From Vulcanisaeta distributa JCM 11213 (GTDB lineage Archaea; Thermoproteota; Thermoprotei; Thermoproteales; Thermocladiaceae), in the NCBI GenBank assembly GCA_001316125.1, contig BBCS01000005.1, positions 62,001 to 126,000 on the forward strand: 64,000 nt of DNA. The letters run 5' to 3'. The number at the start of each line of letters is the position of its first letter. Position 1 is the first letter of the stretch. Below are positions 8,687 through 18,552 of the stretch, in pieces. The position numbers and the translations under genes are program-made. A model generated the notes under the pieces. The model worked only from the letters and a program-made list of their open reading frames with translations. It searched no databases and had not been told where the DNA came from.

Positions 8687-9505
8687 ATGGAGGTAACAGT
8701 CATTGGGACTGGTAGGATGGGTAGTGCATTAGTTAGGAGGTTGGCTAGTCAGGGCTTTGATGTTTATGCCTGGAATAGAACTAGGGATAAATTAAGGAAT
8801 TTACCTGCTAAGGCAATTGATGACATTTCACAGGCTAGGGGAGTGACCTTTATATTCGTCTCTGATGACGAGGCGTTGAATGCCGTTAAGGGTGTTGGTG
8901 GCGATGTGATCGTGTTATCAGGTACCTACAGTGTTGGTGCCGTTACTGCATTTAATATTAGGTTCACGAGTATGGGTAGGGGGGGATTACTCGCGGCGCC
9001 TGTGGTTGGTGGTCCAGGGGATGTTGAGAATGGCACTGCAATATACCTAGTCGGTGGACCCGAAGCCACATACCAAAGGGTTAGGGAGGTATTTGATAGG
9101 TTGGGTACCGTGATTAGACTACCAACAGCCGAGTCGGCAATGGCGCTCAAACTGGCCTATAATGCATTCCTAATAGGCACGATGGCGCTACTCGGCGAGT
9201 ACGTAGTGCTTGGCAGGACATACGGCATTGATGATGACACATTAAAGGCACTGTTAACTAAGACCGTGTTTAAGGATGTAGCCGATAAGTACCTCGATAG
9301 GATGCTCAAGCCTAAATCACCGCCATCATTCACGCTGGCTCTGGCAGCCAAGGACGTGCATTACGCCGTTAAGTCCGCGGGTGATGCTAAGACGCCATTA
9401 GTCATTTCCTCAGCCGTTAAGTCACTGTATGAGTTACTAGCCACCCTTGGCTTTGGTAACGAGGATTACGTTAGGGCCGGCTACTCGAGCTTATTGGTGG
9501 TTTAA
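8687..9505 (+). CDS. NAD(P)-dependent beta-hydroxyacid dehydrogenase (3-hydroxyisobutyrate dehydrogenase family)
   Basis: A Rossmann domain at the N-terminus is shown by VTVIGTGRMGSALVRRLASQ and YAWNRTRDKL. Then comes the catalytic-region helix LKLAYNAFLIGTMALLGEYVVL, where the conserved Lys of the family precedes the N-x-x-x pattern. The C-terminal all-helical domain ends around LYELLATLGFGNEDYV. Members reduce or oxidise short beta-hydroxy acids or succinic semialdehyde-like substrates, and the substrate cannot be told here. Of the two in-frame ATGs, I take 8687 because the coenzyme-binding strand begins at once. The G in MGRGGLLAAPVVGGP is encoded by G7 near 8979; the family has APV-x-GG here. 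Confidence 0.85.
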   Translation: MEVTVIGTGRMGSALVRRLASQGFDVYAWNRTRDKLRNLPAKAIDDISQARGVTFIFVSDDEALNAVKGVGGDVIVLSGTYSVGAVTAFNIRFTSMGRGGLLAAPVVGGPGDVENGTAIYLVGGPEATYQRVREVFDRLGTVIRLPTAESAMALKLAYNAFLIGTMALLGEYVVLGRTYGIDDDTLKALLTKTVFKDVADKYLDRMLKPKSPPSFTLALAAKDVHYAVKSAGDAKTPLVISSAVKSLYELLATLGFGNEDYVRAGYSSLLVV

Positions 9506-9544
9506 GGAAAAATAATGCTTATTAATTCCACAGTTTAATCGTGC

Positions 9545-9856
9545 ATGATGAGCGAGGGCGCCAAGGTTGAGGTTGAGAGGGTTTACGTAATTAATCTAAG
9601 GAGGACTAGGGAGGTTTCGAGGACCAAGAGGTCCCCATACGCTGTAAGGCTAATTAGGAAGTTCGTGGCTAGGCATATGAAGGTTGACCCTGAGAAGGTT
9701 AGTATTGACAATAGTGTTAATGAGTATGTTTGGTCTAGGGGTATTGAGAAGCCTCCTAGGAGGGTTGAGGTGAAGGTTACTAAGTATAGTGATGGTACTG
9801 TTAAGGTCACGTTAAATGTACAGGAGAAAACAGAGGAGAAGGCTGAGTCGAAGTAG
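9545..9856 (+). CDS. rpl31e: 50S ribosomal protein eL31
   Basis: About 103 residues with the eL31 core: [20 protein letters not shown], then [19 protein letters not shown] and [20 protein letters not shown]. It is a large-subunit protein near the tunnel exit. It starts with tandem ATGs at 9545 and 9548. The tail is short and charged ([11 protein letters not shown]). In many archaea eL31 is followed by aIF6 and eL18a; here eL18a lies 26 kb away on the other strand and no aIF6 is seen, so the usual operon is split. Confidence 0.93.
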   Translation: MMSEGAKVEVERVYVINLRRTREVSRTKRSPYAVRLIRKFVARHMKVDPEKVSIDNSVNEYVWSRGIEKPPRRVEVKVTKYSDGTVKVTLNVQEKTEEKAESK

Positions 9857-9922
9857 TCGACCTTAACTAGCGGTTCTTGAATTAGCCGATTCTTTTTAAA
9901 GGGCTTTTTATCCCTCATTAAC

Positions 9923-12581
9923 GTGGTCAGTAACAAGACGTTGCAGTTAATGTCTAGACTCTTCACGGCAACACTCTACCTAGTAATCTCCCTAATAGCG
10001 TTCGTAATTGACTTCCCATTTTACCCAGTCCCTATTGCGTTACTCATTATTGCGGTAACCACGGCACTGGCCTACTCGGGGGGGCGTGTTAAGCTTGGCT
10101 TTGCAATAATGACCATACTCTTAATACCTGCACTGCTCTATGCCTATAAATACGCGGCACTCGGTGCTTTGCTCCTCATACTAATTCTCATAACTCTAAT
10201 TAGGGCCTTTGACTGGCTGGGCGTTGGCGTTGGCATGCTTGCTTGGGAGTTCTCGATTATGCCGAACCAACTCTACGTCTTATCGGTACCCCCCCTGATA
10301 CTAACCTCACCGAGTCTCACGATTGGGGTTACGAAGAGGGTTACACCGCTCAAGTCATTAATAACGTTCCTAATACTGTACATACCAACGTTACTACTGC
10401 TTAACGCCAATAATGCCATTACTCCCTGGTTTGGTCATGTGAGTATGAATCTATCGCCATTGCAATCACTCACTGTAAGTTCGATAACGACAGCCTTGGG
10501 TAATATGGACGTGGGGCTTTACGGTTTATCCCAAGCAATTGGTAGGATCTTTACCTGGACTAGTACCTACGTGTTACCGCCGATAATGGCGTTGGCTGCT
10601 TATATAGCGTATATTGTATCGAGTAAGTTAAGGTCGCATGACAATAAGGTGGTTAGATTCCTCGCGCCTGCCGTTGGTACGATGACCGCCTACGCATTGA
10701 TGACATACCTACTATTCTACATGAATCCATACTTTGGGCTTTATCAGGGTATTGACGTTAATACGCTAATGCAGGGGGGGTTACTACCTGCCTAGTCATT
10801 AGCCTAGTCATACTGCCATTAATAATGCACTTTAGGCTCGTCGAGATTAAGTTTGAGCAGGAGGAGAAGCAGTCAATGATTGTCCTTGAGCGTGGTTATC
10901 AATTAATCCTAAATAAGGATGAACTAAAGTCACTTGCCAATGAGTGGGACGGCGTAATTGGGCTTGATGACATTAAGAATGAAATAGAGACCTCAGTCAT
11001 AACGCCACTTAGGGATGTTAAATTATCCCAGAAGTACGGCTTAATGCCAATACATGGAGTTCTCCTATTCGGTCCTCCAGGTGTTGGTAAGACAATGCTT
11101 GCGAGGGCTATAGCAGGCAGGTTAGGTTGGACAGCAATAATAATGAACCTTGGTGAATTGCTCAGTAAGTATTATGGCGAGAGCGAGAATAGATTGACCG
11201 AACTCTTTAAGGTTGCCAGGAACTATGCGCCGTCGGTAATAATAATTGATGAGTTTGATGCCATTGGTAAGGCTAGGACTAGGTACGTGAGTGATGACGT
11301 TACGCCTAGGCTACTGAATATCCTGCTCAGTGAGATGGATGGTATAACCAAGAGCAACGAGAATATCCTAGTGATTGGGACAACGAATCAGCCCGACCTC
11401 CTAGACCCGGCATTACTTAGGCCTGGGAGGTTCGATAAGGTGATCTACGTACCGCCGCCTAACGAGGAGACCAGGGCTAAGATGTTTGAGGCAATGCTTA
11501 AGGATAAGCCTGTTCAGGAGCCGATTGACTACGTGAAGCTTGCTAAGATGACCGATAGGTTCACGGGTGCGGATATAATGAATGTGGTTAGGACAGCCGT
11601 GCTTGAGTCGTTGAAGGATGGTAAGCCCATAACCCAGGGAAAGCTTGAGGAGATAATCAATAGGTATAAGCCAAGCCTCACCTATGACCTGCTTGAGAAG
11701 TATGAGGCCTTTAGACTTCAGTATAGCAGGTTGAGGACTTATGGTAAGGCCCAGGTTGGTATTCCAGAGGTTACTTGGAATGATGTTGGTGATCTTGAGG
11801 AGGTTAAGGAGGTCATTAATAAGTACGTGGTTGCCACGATGCAGAGGAGGGAGATACTCGAGAAGTTAGGTATTGAGCCTATACACGGAATACTTCTCTT
11901 TGGCCCTCCAGGTGTTGGTAAGACCCTAGTTGCGAAGGCAACGGCTAACATGCTTAGGGCAAACTTCATAGAACTTAATGGTGCCGAGCTTGCCAGGGTA
12001 GGCCCTGAGAGGGCTGCCGCCGTTGTTAAGGACGTATTCAATATGGCCCGTGACAACGCCCCCCCAGCCATAATATTCATCGACGAGATAGACTCAGTGG
12101 CACCACCTAGGGATTCACCAACAGGCAATGTTTGGTCCAACGTCATTGCTCAATTACTGACTGAGATGGATGGCTTGAGGGGTTTGAATAATGTCATTGT
12201 TATAGCGGCTACGAATAGGCCTGGTTCATTGACCCAGCACTCCTTAGGCCTGGTAGGTTTGATAAGGTCATTTACATACCACCACCGAATAGGGATGCCA
12301 GGCGTGAGATAATTAAAATACACATTAGGAATGCTGAGGTTGAGGAGGGCGTGATTGACTGGGTTGCCGAGGTTACCGAGGGCTACAGCGGCGCTGATCT
12401 GGCTGCATTAGTTAGGGAGGCTAAGATGAGGGCTTTAGATAGGGTGTTGAGTGGCGATAATAAGGTTAGGATAACTAGGGGGGATTTCGAGTATGCACTC
12501 AGCAAGGTCCACCCATCATTGAGTAGGGAGTTGCTTAGTCAGTACGAGGACTTTATGAGGAGGATTAACTTGATGGTTTAA
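9923..12581 (+). CDS. Membrane-anchored tandem AAA ATPase (CDC48-like), frameshifted
   Basis: The first about 290 residues form a polytopic membrane domain with several hydrophobic helices (for example LYLVISLIAFVIDF, ALLIIAVTTALAYS, ALLLILILITLIRAF). After a G7 at 10774-10780 the frame slips; restoring it gives another helix (TCLVISLVILPLIM) that runs straight into a soluble part with two AAA modules. D1 has Walker A GPPGVGKTMLA and Walker B IIIDEFDAIG. D2 has GPPGVGKTLVAKA and IIFIDEIDSVAP. A second one-base loss near 12230 separates the sensor-2 end (DPALLRPGRFD) and the final helical lid, which runs to 12581. D2 carries an extra Pro (NAPPAI) from C7 at 12059-12065. The restored length is about 885 residues. 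It is probably an unfoldase or remodeller acting at the membrane; the soluble CDC48 is separate (63327 onward). Confidence 0.75.
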
Positions 12582-12649
12582 TTTGGTTTTATCTTCTAAG
12601 GAAATTATTGTAGCTTAGTAATTTAAAGGCGCCCTTTCACAGTTTCGTC

Positions 12650-13534
12650 ATGAGTCAAAAACCTGAAACATTGAAGAACGTAATTGAGGAAGTTACGAAA
12701 TTGGTAAAGGAGGGGTATTCCCTAACGGGCATTGTGAAGGAGGTTACTGAGGCGATTAATAAGGACGTTGGCTTGAGCAAGGTGATATTCAACGAGATAA
12801 AGGAGTCCATGGTTAAAATAAGCCCCCCCGGCAACGTGCCCGTAGGCCTATTCACGCAATGCGCACTAATACCCAGTTATTACCTGACTGGTAAGACTCC
12901 AAGCATTGATTGGGGGGGTGACGTGACAATGCATCTACTGGGTAAGATGATACATAGCCTAGCCATTGCCGAGATAAAGAACAGGCTTGGTAATAAATGC
13001 ATAGAGGGTGTTGAGGTTATGTACACGTACAATGCCTGGACAATGAGGGGGGGTAAGCCAGACCTTGACTGCGGTAATTACTACCTTGAGTTTAAGACGA
13101 TAATGGGTAGGGTTACAAAGGCCAGGCTGTTCCACGACATGATACAGGCGGGTTTCTACTCGGCGGCGGGTAATAAGAACACATACATACTCTACCTAGT
13201 ACTTAGCGATGGTGTGTTGCGCAATATAGTGCCTATCGAGATCATACCTGAGGTCGGCTACCCAGTTATTTATGCCTTCAAGCTTTGGGTAAAGGCTGTG
13301 GAGGGTGGTGATATTGGGGCATTAACAGTTAAGACAACGTCATGCAAGGTGTGTAGGTTTAGGAACATATGTATAATGAGAACCAGGAATCCACATGAGG
13401 TATTCCTACCAGGTAAGGAGCTGCTTGATAATTATCTCGACTACGTAAAGCATGAAGTTTCTAAGGCTGGGGTTAAGGTGGTTGCTGATGAGTCTCGAGG
13501 AAATAACAGACCTGGCAAATTACCTACTGAATAA
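12650..13534 (+). CDS. Cas4-like RecB-family nuclease with Fe-S cluster cysteines
   Basis: A 294-residue protein with the full Cas4/RecB nuclease signature. A first Cys lies in FTQCALIPSYYL and a motif I His in LLGKMIHSL. GGKPDLDCG and YYLEFKT supply the acidic D and E-x-K catalytic residues. DMIQAGFYSAA matches the Q-x3-Y motif. Three further cysteines (CKVCRFRNIC, C-x2-C-x5-C) complete a 4Fe-4S site. The first 55 residues form a separate helical segment. Cas4 makes 3' overhangs and trims CRISPR spacers, but no cas gene or CRISPR array is in the window, so a DNA-repair role is equally likely. The 3' end overlaps the next gene, which looks like a degenerate paralogue. Confidence 0.78.
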   Translation: MSQKPETLKNVIEEVTKLVKEGYSLTGIVKEVTEAINKDVGLSKVIFNEIKESMVKISPPGNVPVGLFTQCALIPSYYLTGKTPSIDWGGDVTMHLLGKMIHSLAIAEIKNRLGNKCIEGVEVMYTYNAWTMRGGKPDLDCGNYYLEFKTIMGRVTKARLFHDMIQAGFYSAAGNKNTYILYLVLSDGVLRNIVPIEIIPEVGYPVIYAFKLWVKAVEGGDIGALTVKTTSCKVCRFRNICIMRTRNPHEVFLPGKELLDNYLDYVKHEVSKAGVKVVADESRGNNRPGKLPTE

Positions 13535-14415
13535 GTTGCAGCTTAGGGATACCCACTTCGTAACGTCGATAGCCAGGTGCTCATTGCTTTCGCTGAGGAG
13601 GGACGTTAGTATAATGGACGAGGCTTACAGTGAGTATTTGCCGAGGGTATTAACGGTATGCGCCACGGAGAAACATGTGGTTAGGGTTGAGGATGCGACT
13701 ATCGAATTACCGAGGCTCCTTAGGTGTGGTGATTCATTGGTATTGCCAAAGCTCATGCTACTTAAGGACAATGTCAAGTCTCACATAGTTGAGGCATTAC
13801 TGGTGGCTGCGCTGCTTAATACTGAGATTCAACTGCATTACCTATCTAAGAACGTAGGTGGTGATATTGAGGAGGGCTTATCAATAACTATAAAGCCCGA
13901 GTGGGGGTAAGGAGTTGCTCAATGCCGTCATTAATTCATTAAGGAATAAGGAGGTTGGCGTTAAGACGATTAGTTGTGCCGTATGCCCATTAAGGGACGT
14001 GTGTCCATTCAGTAAATTGGGTGATAAGGTGGTACTACCTGGTGAGACTGCGAAGATTGTTGATGAGCTTTACGGTCAGTTAATTACGGAACCAGCAATT
14101 ACGCAGGAAGAACGTGGCGTGGGGACTTTGGCGCCACCAAGCACGTTGGATAGGGAGGGTATTAGGAATTACCTGAAGCAGGTAGCTGATTGGGCGCGTT
14201 CTCATGGTAGGACGTGGGTTAGCGTCGCTGTTGGTAAGTGCCCAGTGTGTGGTAGGGAGGGTACACTGGTGATTAGGATAACGAGTGGTGGTGAGAAGGT
14301 CGTCTATAGGCATGGTTCCTCAACCTGCACTGTGGGTACCATAGACGAGTCAGTGGATAAGATAAGCATTGATAGGTTCCTAGAGATTGAGGGCATTGGG
14401 TCAGGAAATAAGTGA
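13488..14415 (+). CDS. Degenerate Cas4-like partner protein with C-terminal zinc finger, frameshifted
   Basis: It starts at ATG 13488, inside the end of the nuclease gene. It keeps the Cas4-like cysteines: one near the N-terminus (IARCSLLSL) and C-x2-C-x5-C later (CAVCPLRDVC). The central nuclease motifs are not intact: GDSLVLPKLMLLKDN sits where PDL...E-x-K should be. A C-terminal extension has CPVCGREG and a later H-x4-C (HGSSTC), suggesting a zinc ribbon. The frame breaks at 13903-13907, where tgg-ggt (G4) is read as G5; correction joins the two parts into about 309 residues. The tandem layout suggests an active/inactive pair. The family assignment of this second protein is an inference from its cysteine pattern and position. 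Confidence 0.55.
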
Positions 14416-14467
14416 TTAATTGTTAGGCGTATTAATTGTTATAAGGCGGTTATTTAGGTACTTGTTA

Positions 14468-14932
14468 ATGACGTTGAGGGTTGGTATTGTAGATACTACC
14501 TTTGCTAGGGTTGATATGGCAAGGTACGCAATTGAGGAGTTGAGGAATAATGACCCATCCGTAGTGATAGAAAGAATAACAGTGCCAGGCTTTAAGAATA
14601 CTCCCTGGGCCGCCAAGCAACTCATTAATAGGGGTGTCGATGCAATCATGGTGTTTGGCTGGATTGGACCGAGCCTAACAGATAAGATAACCTATGCCGT
14701 GGCCTCCATGGGCCTCATAATGCTTCAGATTGAGTATGATAAGCCAATAATTGACGTGACGGTTCACGAGGACGAGGCACGTGATGAGAGAGAATTATTT
14801 GATATAGCCGTTGACAGGTCTAGGAAGCACGCTAGAAACCTCATACTGATGCTCAGGGGGGGTGAATTGACGAAGTGGGCTGGCATGGGCCTTAGGCAGG
14901 GTCGTCCAGACGTTGGGCCAATTATTAGGTAA
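14468..14932 (+). CDS. ribC: Archaeal riboflavin synthase
   Basis: The archaeal riboflavin synthase (lumazine-synthase-like fold, distinct from bacterial RibE) converts two 6,7-dimethyl-8-ribityllumazine molecules to riboflavin. Matching segments: LRVGIVDTTFARVDMARYAI at the N-terminus, TVPGFKNTPWAAKQL, DVTVHEDEARDERELFDIA and ELTKWAGMGLRQGRPD at the end. I take ATG 14468; the longer in-frame start at 14420 would add a hydrophobic leader not known in this cytoplasmic family. The GEL of the C-terminal motif is preceded by an additional Gly from G7 near 14857. Length is 154 residues, as expected. Confidence 0.92.
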   Translation: MTLRVGIVDTTFARVDMARYAIEELRNNDPSVVIERITVPGFKNTPWAAKQLINRGVDAIMVFGWIGPSLTDKITYAVASMGLIMLQIEYDKPIIDVTVHEDEARDERELFDIAVDRSRKHARNLILMLRGGELTKWAGMGLRQGRPDVGPIIR

Positions 14933-14965
14933 AAGCTTTATTAATGCCGTGTGAATGTCCTCGTT

Positions 14966-15512
14966 GTGAGTTCATCTATTGAGCTTGCAGGGAAGATATT
15001 CGATGAGTTGATGAGCGTTAATTTACTTATTAGCGTTAAGGATAGGAAGAACCCATTGGTTTCTGAGTACGTCATTAGGTATGGCGATAAATGCCCCCAG
15101 TATTTCCAGTATTGATGAGGACGTAAGCATGGATAGGGAATTGACTTGGTACCAAGTATTGACTAACGGCATTGGCCTAAAGCTTAGTATAAATAGGATA
15201 GGCGTAAGTTTGGGTTCTAATGATGTGTCCATAAGAATTACGTTAAGGCTTATGAATGGTGATAGGTTAAAGTCATCTGAGGAATTCATAATGACCTGCG
15301 GCGAGGCTAAGGACTCCATTTATGGCAAATCGATCGTGGATTTACTCATTAACCTTGATATTATCTCAAGGGTTTTAAATACCGTGAAAGAAAGGAGAAA
15401 GCTAGGTGATAATTACATCGATGAGTTATTGAAATTCTTAAGTAATGCTAAGTCGAGGGTTGAGCAGGACATAAGGAGGTTAGTTAGTGCCTATCAATGG
15501 TTTGATGAGTGA
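14966..15512 (+). CDS. Hypothetical protein, frameshifted
   Basis: No family recognised. The N-terminal part (SSSIELAGKIFDELMSVNLL) begins at GTG 14966, or at GTG 14951 in the same frame. The frame breaks at 15094-15098, where a C4 is apparently read as C5. The remainder is a beta-rich segment (GIGLKLSINRIGVSLGS, DVSIRITLRLMNGDRL) followed by helices ending VSAYQWFDE. About 182 residues, with no membrane segment. It is 6 bases from the GH57 glycosidase gene, so the two are probably co-transcribed, which makes a role in polysaccharide handling possible but unproven. Confidence 0.55.
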
Positions 15513-15518
15513 TGAGTT

Positions 15519-16751
15519 ATGGTTAAGAAAATTATACTATTCCTCGAGATGCATCAACCAAGGAGGTTAAGGTATGGCGTGCTTGATAAGTTATGTGATT
15601 TAAGGGGTGATGAGGTTAATGAGTCGACAATAACCTCAATAATTTTTAATGACGAGGTTAATAGAGAAATATTGAATAGGGTTACGGATAAGTCGTACAT
15701 TCCAACCCTTGAGTTGATGAAGGATTTGAGTAATGATGGCTTTAGAGCTGCTATATCAATATCTGGTTCGTTGATTGATCAGCTATTAATGTGGAGACCT
15801 GAGGTTATTGACCTATTAAAGGGGGGGTTAGTGGAGAGGGGTGTTATTGAGTTGGTTGCTGAGCCTTATCATCATTCCTTGGCATCATTCGTCAGTGGGG
15901 GGGATTTATTTCTTGAGGAGTTGAGGGATCATGTGGAGATGAATAAGTCATTATTTAGTCAGGCACCCATTGTCTTTGAGAATACGGAATTCCTTTATAG
16001 GAATGATTGGGGCATCCTGATGGAGAAGGCTGGCGCTTCGGTGGTTCTCACGGAGGGGGTTGATTGGATACTTGGTTGGAGGAGCCCAACCTATCTCTAT
16101 GGTGCGCCTAATTCAGGGATAAAGCTATTACTTAGGCATTACAGGTTATCCGACGATATAGGCTTTAGATTTAGTAACAGGTCCTGGGACCAATGGCCAT
16201 TAACCGCCGATAAGTACATGGCCTGGGTCAGGGCTACGCCTGGGGGGGACTTCGTACTGGTGGGCTTGGACTTCGAAACATTCGGCGAACATCACTGGCG
16301 TGAGAGCGGGATCTTTGAGTTCCTCGCATGGCTCCCTAAGGAGGCGCGTAGGGCGGATGTTGAGTTTATACATCCGTCATCACTAGCAAATGAGGAGCCC
16401 ATTGATTATTTAGACATACCATCAGTGATATCCTGGGCTGATGTAGAGAAGGATGGCAGTGCATGGCAGGGAAATGATCTTCAGAGGATTGCACTTAATC
16501 ACGCGGTTTCCATAGGTAATTTAATGAGGTCGCATGGCCTTGAAAAGACGTGGAAGTACTTATTAACGAGTGACCATTATTACTACATGTCCATGAAGCA
16601 TGGACCAAGTGGTGAGGTTCATAGCTATTTCAATCCATATAACTCAGCATTTACTGCGTTCAGGGCTATTGAGGATGTCGTAGTAGGTATTACCTGCGCC
16701 CTTGCTAACGTGGGGGGGGTGAAGAGGATTAAGTCTCGTGCAGTTAGGTAA
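15519..16751 (+). CDS. Glycoside hydrolase family 57 (alpha-amylase/glucanotransferase type)
   Basis: A 410-residue GH57 enzyme acting on alpha-glucans. The N-terminal HQP motif is present (LFLEMHQPRRLRYG), as are EPYHHSLASF, the FENTEFLYRN region holding the likely nucleophile Glu, and LDFETFGEHHW with the acid/base Asp. The C-terminal helical part includes WQGNDLQRIALNH and SDHYYYMSMKHG. There is no signal peptide, so it probably acts on intracellular glycogen. The frame is intact, with G7/G8 runs adding Gly pairs in LLKGGLVERG, SGGDLF, TPGGDFV and NVGGVK. It is followed after 8 bases by a THUMP-like gene. Confidence 0.88.
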   Translation: MVKKIILFLEMHQPRRLRYGVLDKLCDLRGDEVNESTITSIIFNDEVNREILNRVTDKSYIPTLELMKDLSNDGFRAAISISGSLIDQLLMWRPEVIDLLKGGLVERGVIELVAEPYHHSLASFVSGGDLFLEELRDHVEMNKSLFSQAPIVFENTEFLYRNDWGILMEKAGASVVLTEGVDWILGWRSPTYLYGAPNSGIKLLLRHYRLSDDIGFRFSNRSWDQWPLTADKYMAWVRATPGGDFVLVGLDFETFGEHHWRESGIFEFLAWLPKEARRADVEFIHPSSLANEEPIDYLDIPSVISWADVEKDGSAWQGNDLQRIALNHAVSIGNLMRSHGLEKTWKYLLTSDHYYYMSMKHGPSGEVHSYFNPYNSAFTAFRAIEDVVVGITCALANVGGVKRIKSRAVR

Positions 16752-16759
16752 GCCATGTA

Positions 16760-17269
16760 ATGAGTATTATGGTGAATAAGGTATTAATTACTGTTAAGTC
16801 GTCCTTTGAATATAGCGTAAGGCAGGACATTAGGGATTACCTATTCTTCTTTGATAAGGACGTGAATGTTAGGGCCACGGAATTCAGGGGGGGTGTCTTA
16901 ATCGTGGAGACCAGTAAAGATCCCAGGTACGTGGCTAACCTCCTCATTAATGCACCAATACCTGAAAGCGTACTTACCTCAATAGTTCCGATTATTTACG
17001 AGGGAAGTTATAATACGGTTAATGATTTGATAAGCGTTGTTCGTAAATACGTGAGCAGCGATTGCAGGGTTTACGTTGTTAGGTGTAGATTACGTGGATC
17101 TTTAATAAGCAATAACGATTGTGAGAATGCATTAATTAATTTATTGAGGGGGGGTCTTGGCTTTCGCGCAGTATATAGGGGGGGTGACTCTGACTGCGTG
17201 GTTATTATTGAGGGTTTAGTTGATTGGTTCGGTATTTATGTTGGGCCTAGGTCGTTTGTGAGGGTTTAG
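16760..17269 (+). CDS. THUMP-like RNA-binding protein
   Basis: A 169-residue protein resembling the THUMP proteins of crenarchaea. It has VRATEFRGGVLIVETSKDPRY, APIPESVLTSIVPI and CRVYVVRCRLRGSLI, the last matching the central strand of the RNA-binding fold, then CVVIIEGLVDWFGIYVGP. There is no methyltransferase or other catalytic domain. It probably acts on tRNA. Three G7 runs (16887-16893, 17148-17154, 17178-17184) give Gly-Gly pairs. It ends 79 bases before the Orc1/Cdc6 start. Confidence 0.55.
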   Translation: MSIMVNKVLITVKSSFEYSVRQDIRDYLFFFDKDVNVRATEFRGGVLIVETSKDPRYVANLLINAPIPESVLTSIVPIIYEGSYNTVNDLISVVRKYVSSDCRVYVVRCRLRGSLISNNDCENALINLLRGGLGFRAVYRGGDSDCVVIIEGLVDWFGIYVGPRSFVRV

Positions 17270-17348
17270 TGAAAGTTTCAGTTAACCTAGGTCAATTCTT
17301 ATATAGTAACCAAAAACTATTTTTACCTCTCTACTAAAGAAATAGTAA

Positions 17349-18552
17349 ATGCCAAGGATCTTTAAGAACGAAGCCGCATTAACGCCAGAATACATACCGA
17401 GCAAGCTACCACATAGGGAGGAACAACTGAAGCAGCTTGAGACATACTTTAGTGGCTTCCTCGAGAATCCAGGCTCTATGTACAAAGGTCGTGCTTATTG
17501 GTAGACCTGGCAGTGGTAAGACCGTGACGAGTAGGAAGTTTGGGAACTACGTGGTGAGGTCAAGTGAGAAGGTTAGGTACGTTCACGTGTCCTGCTTCCT
17601 CAATAGAACACTAAGTTCGGTGCTAAAGGACATTGGCGTTCAATTAAACATCGCAATACCAAAGAGAGGATTCTCAACAGAGGAATTGCTTAAGATGCTT
17701 CTAGACATGGTTAGGGAGAAGGACATATACGCAATAGTCGCTCTTGATGATGTGTTTCACCTGGTCAATAACAGTGGTCCTCACGCATTGGGTACTTTGA
17801 TAAGGCTCGGTGAGGAGTACGTAAGTAGGGGTGATAAGTATAGGTTTGGTCTAATCCTGATTAGCCAGGACCTAACCTTTAGAGATCAGCTCGATAGGAG
17901 TTCACAGAGCGCACTTGGTAATGCGGTGATTAAGTTTGAACCGTACACAAAGGACCAGATATTCGAGATACTTCTTGCGAGGGCTCAGGAGGCTTTAGCT
18001 GATGGTGCGTATGATGAGGAGATACTCGAGATGATCGCTGATGTGGCTGGCGTTGATGAGAAATCAATGGATGAGCATAGGGGGGGTGATGCTAGGTATG
18101 CCATTGACATACTATGGAGAGCTTCGAAACTCGCCGAGATGAAGGGTGTTGATAGGATTTTACCTGAGCATGTCAGGGAGGCCATAAAGAATACGCTCAG
18201 GGGGGGTATTAGGAGTGATGAACTTAGAATGTTGCCGTTGCATGAGAAGATATTCTTATTGGCCATTGTTAGGAGTTTAATGAAGAATCCGAACTCACCA
18301 TACATACCCTTTGGGACTGCTGAGGATGAGTACCAAATGCTCTGTGAGCAGTATGGTCAGGAGCCCAGGAAACACACGCAATTGTGGGAGTACCTTAGGG
18401 ATTTGAATACTAAGGGCTTTGTTGAGACTAGGACGTCTAGTAAGGGTATGAGGGGGGGTAGGACAACGTTGATATCAATACCATCTGAGCCACTTGAAAC
18501 GTTGGAGGAGGAGTTGGAGAAGATTATCAGGGGGGGTGAATTGGGTACGTGA
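17349..18552 (+). CDS. Orc1/Cdc6 replication initiator, frameshifted
   Basis: An AAA+ initiator that binds replication origins and loads MCM. Start ATG 17349 gives MPRIFKNEAALTPEYIPSKL, the usual Cdc6 N-terminal linker. A one-base insertion near 17480 (in the run CAAAGG) separates it from the Walker A part VVLIGRPGSGKTVTSRKF. Walker B is IVALDDVFH, and the sensor-2 region is HRGGDARYAIDILWRA, where the family has GDAR with one Gly; G7 at 18080-18086 adds one. The C-terminal winged helix follows (KHTQLWEYLRDLNTKGF). About 400 residues. TTATATAG upstream (about 17299) may be its promoter. The 79-base gap upstream holds no recognisable origin-recognition box. It is translationally coupled to the next gene. 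Confidence 0.88.

Noticed and set aside
12650..14415. A CRISPR-Cas adaptation module
   Set aside because: Only Cas4-like proteins are present; there is no Cas1, Cas2, leader or direct-repeat array anywhere in the window.
17270..17348. Replication origin directly upstream of Orc1/Cdc6
   Set aside because: The gap is only 79 bases, and I see a TATA-like box but no origin-recognition-box-like repeats.
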